Positions 5,152 through 5,169 of a DNA stretch of 5,169 nucleotides are shown here, in pieces (the first letter of the stretch is position 1; the number at the start of each line of letters is the position of its first letter). The DNA is from Gammaproteobacteria bacterium. Its GTDB lineage: Bacteria; Pseudomonadota; Gammaproteobacteria; Steroidobacterales; JACDCP01. Position numbers and translations under genes: made by a program. The notes beneath the pieces were generated by a model, which did no database searches, was not told the origin of the DNA, and saw only the letters and a list, made by a program, of their open reading frames with translations. The stretch lies in assembly GCA_013817465.1 (NCBI GenBank), contig JACDCP010000225.1, forward strand, positions 1 through 5,169. Direction: 5' to 3'.

Positions 5152-5169
5152 CTGTGTGGGAATCGTGTC

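Larger units (their letters stand above)
5057..5169. other. Non-coding end of window
   Basis: I find no supported gene in these 113 bases. An ATG at 5070 opens a frame of only 11 codons. The stretch contains a possible hairpin and a short tandem repeat, listed separately. Confidence 0.5.

Noticed and set aside
1..5169. CRISPR array, tRNA, rRNA, transposase or defence system
   Set aside because: I found no regularly spaced repeats, RNA gene signatures, transposase motifs or defence-associated domains on either strand.

Overview
This is high-GC bacterial DNA with tightly packed genes. The gene types (a panD with a TTG start, a bacterial type IB topoisomerase, a ToxR/CadC-like winged-helix regulator carrying a TolB-like domain and TPRs, and a secreted cupin) suggest a proteobacterium, perhaps a gammaproteobacterium of the Steroidobacter/Xanthomonadales kind. 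That placement is an impression from family distribution, not something the sequence proves.

Layout. Bases 1-153 (+) hold the last 50 residues of a VOC/glyoxalase-like protein. Ten bases later comes panD (164-568, +), aspartate 1-decarboxylase, which makes the beta-alanine used for pantothenate and CoA; the two are probably co-transcribed. A 161-base gap leads to a complete type IB DNA topoisomerase (730-1767, +) with the whole catalytic set. A 52-base convergent gap with a GC-rich inverted repeat separates it from a long minus-strand gene, 1820-4389. That gene encodes a membrane-anchored transcriptional regulator: winged helix, a second half winged helix, one membrane segment, a TolB-like domain and TPRs. 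It is split by a one-base frameshift near 3059-3060, so it now reads as an N-terminal fragment of 460 codons (3007-4389) and a C-terminal TPR fragment (1820 to about 3058). Restoring one base gives a protein of about 856 residues. A 133-base divergent intergenic region with two short perfect palindromes leads to a secreted cupin (4523-5056, +) whose C-terminus carries a C-x-GGW...NQGDC motif. The last 113 bases hold no gene that I can support, only a hairpin and a 12-base tandem repeat.

How the genes fit together. The VOC/panD pair and the topoisomerase look like ordinary housekeeping or accessory genes placed side by side. The divergent pair of ToxR-like regulator and secreted cupin is the only arrangement that suggests a functional unit: the regulator may control the cupin from the shared intergenic region. 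If the frameshift is real, the DNA-binding, membrane and TolB-like parts could still be made without most of the TPR region. I see no CRISPR array, tRNA, rRNA, transposase or defence system. The most notable points are the frameshift, the unusual one-and-a-half winged-helix N-terminus, and the two-part architecture of the cupin.
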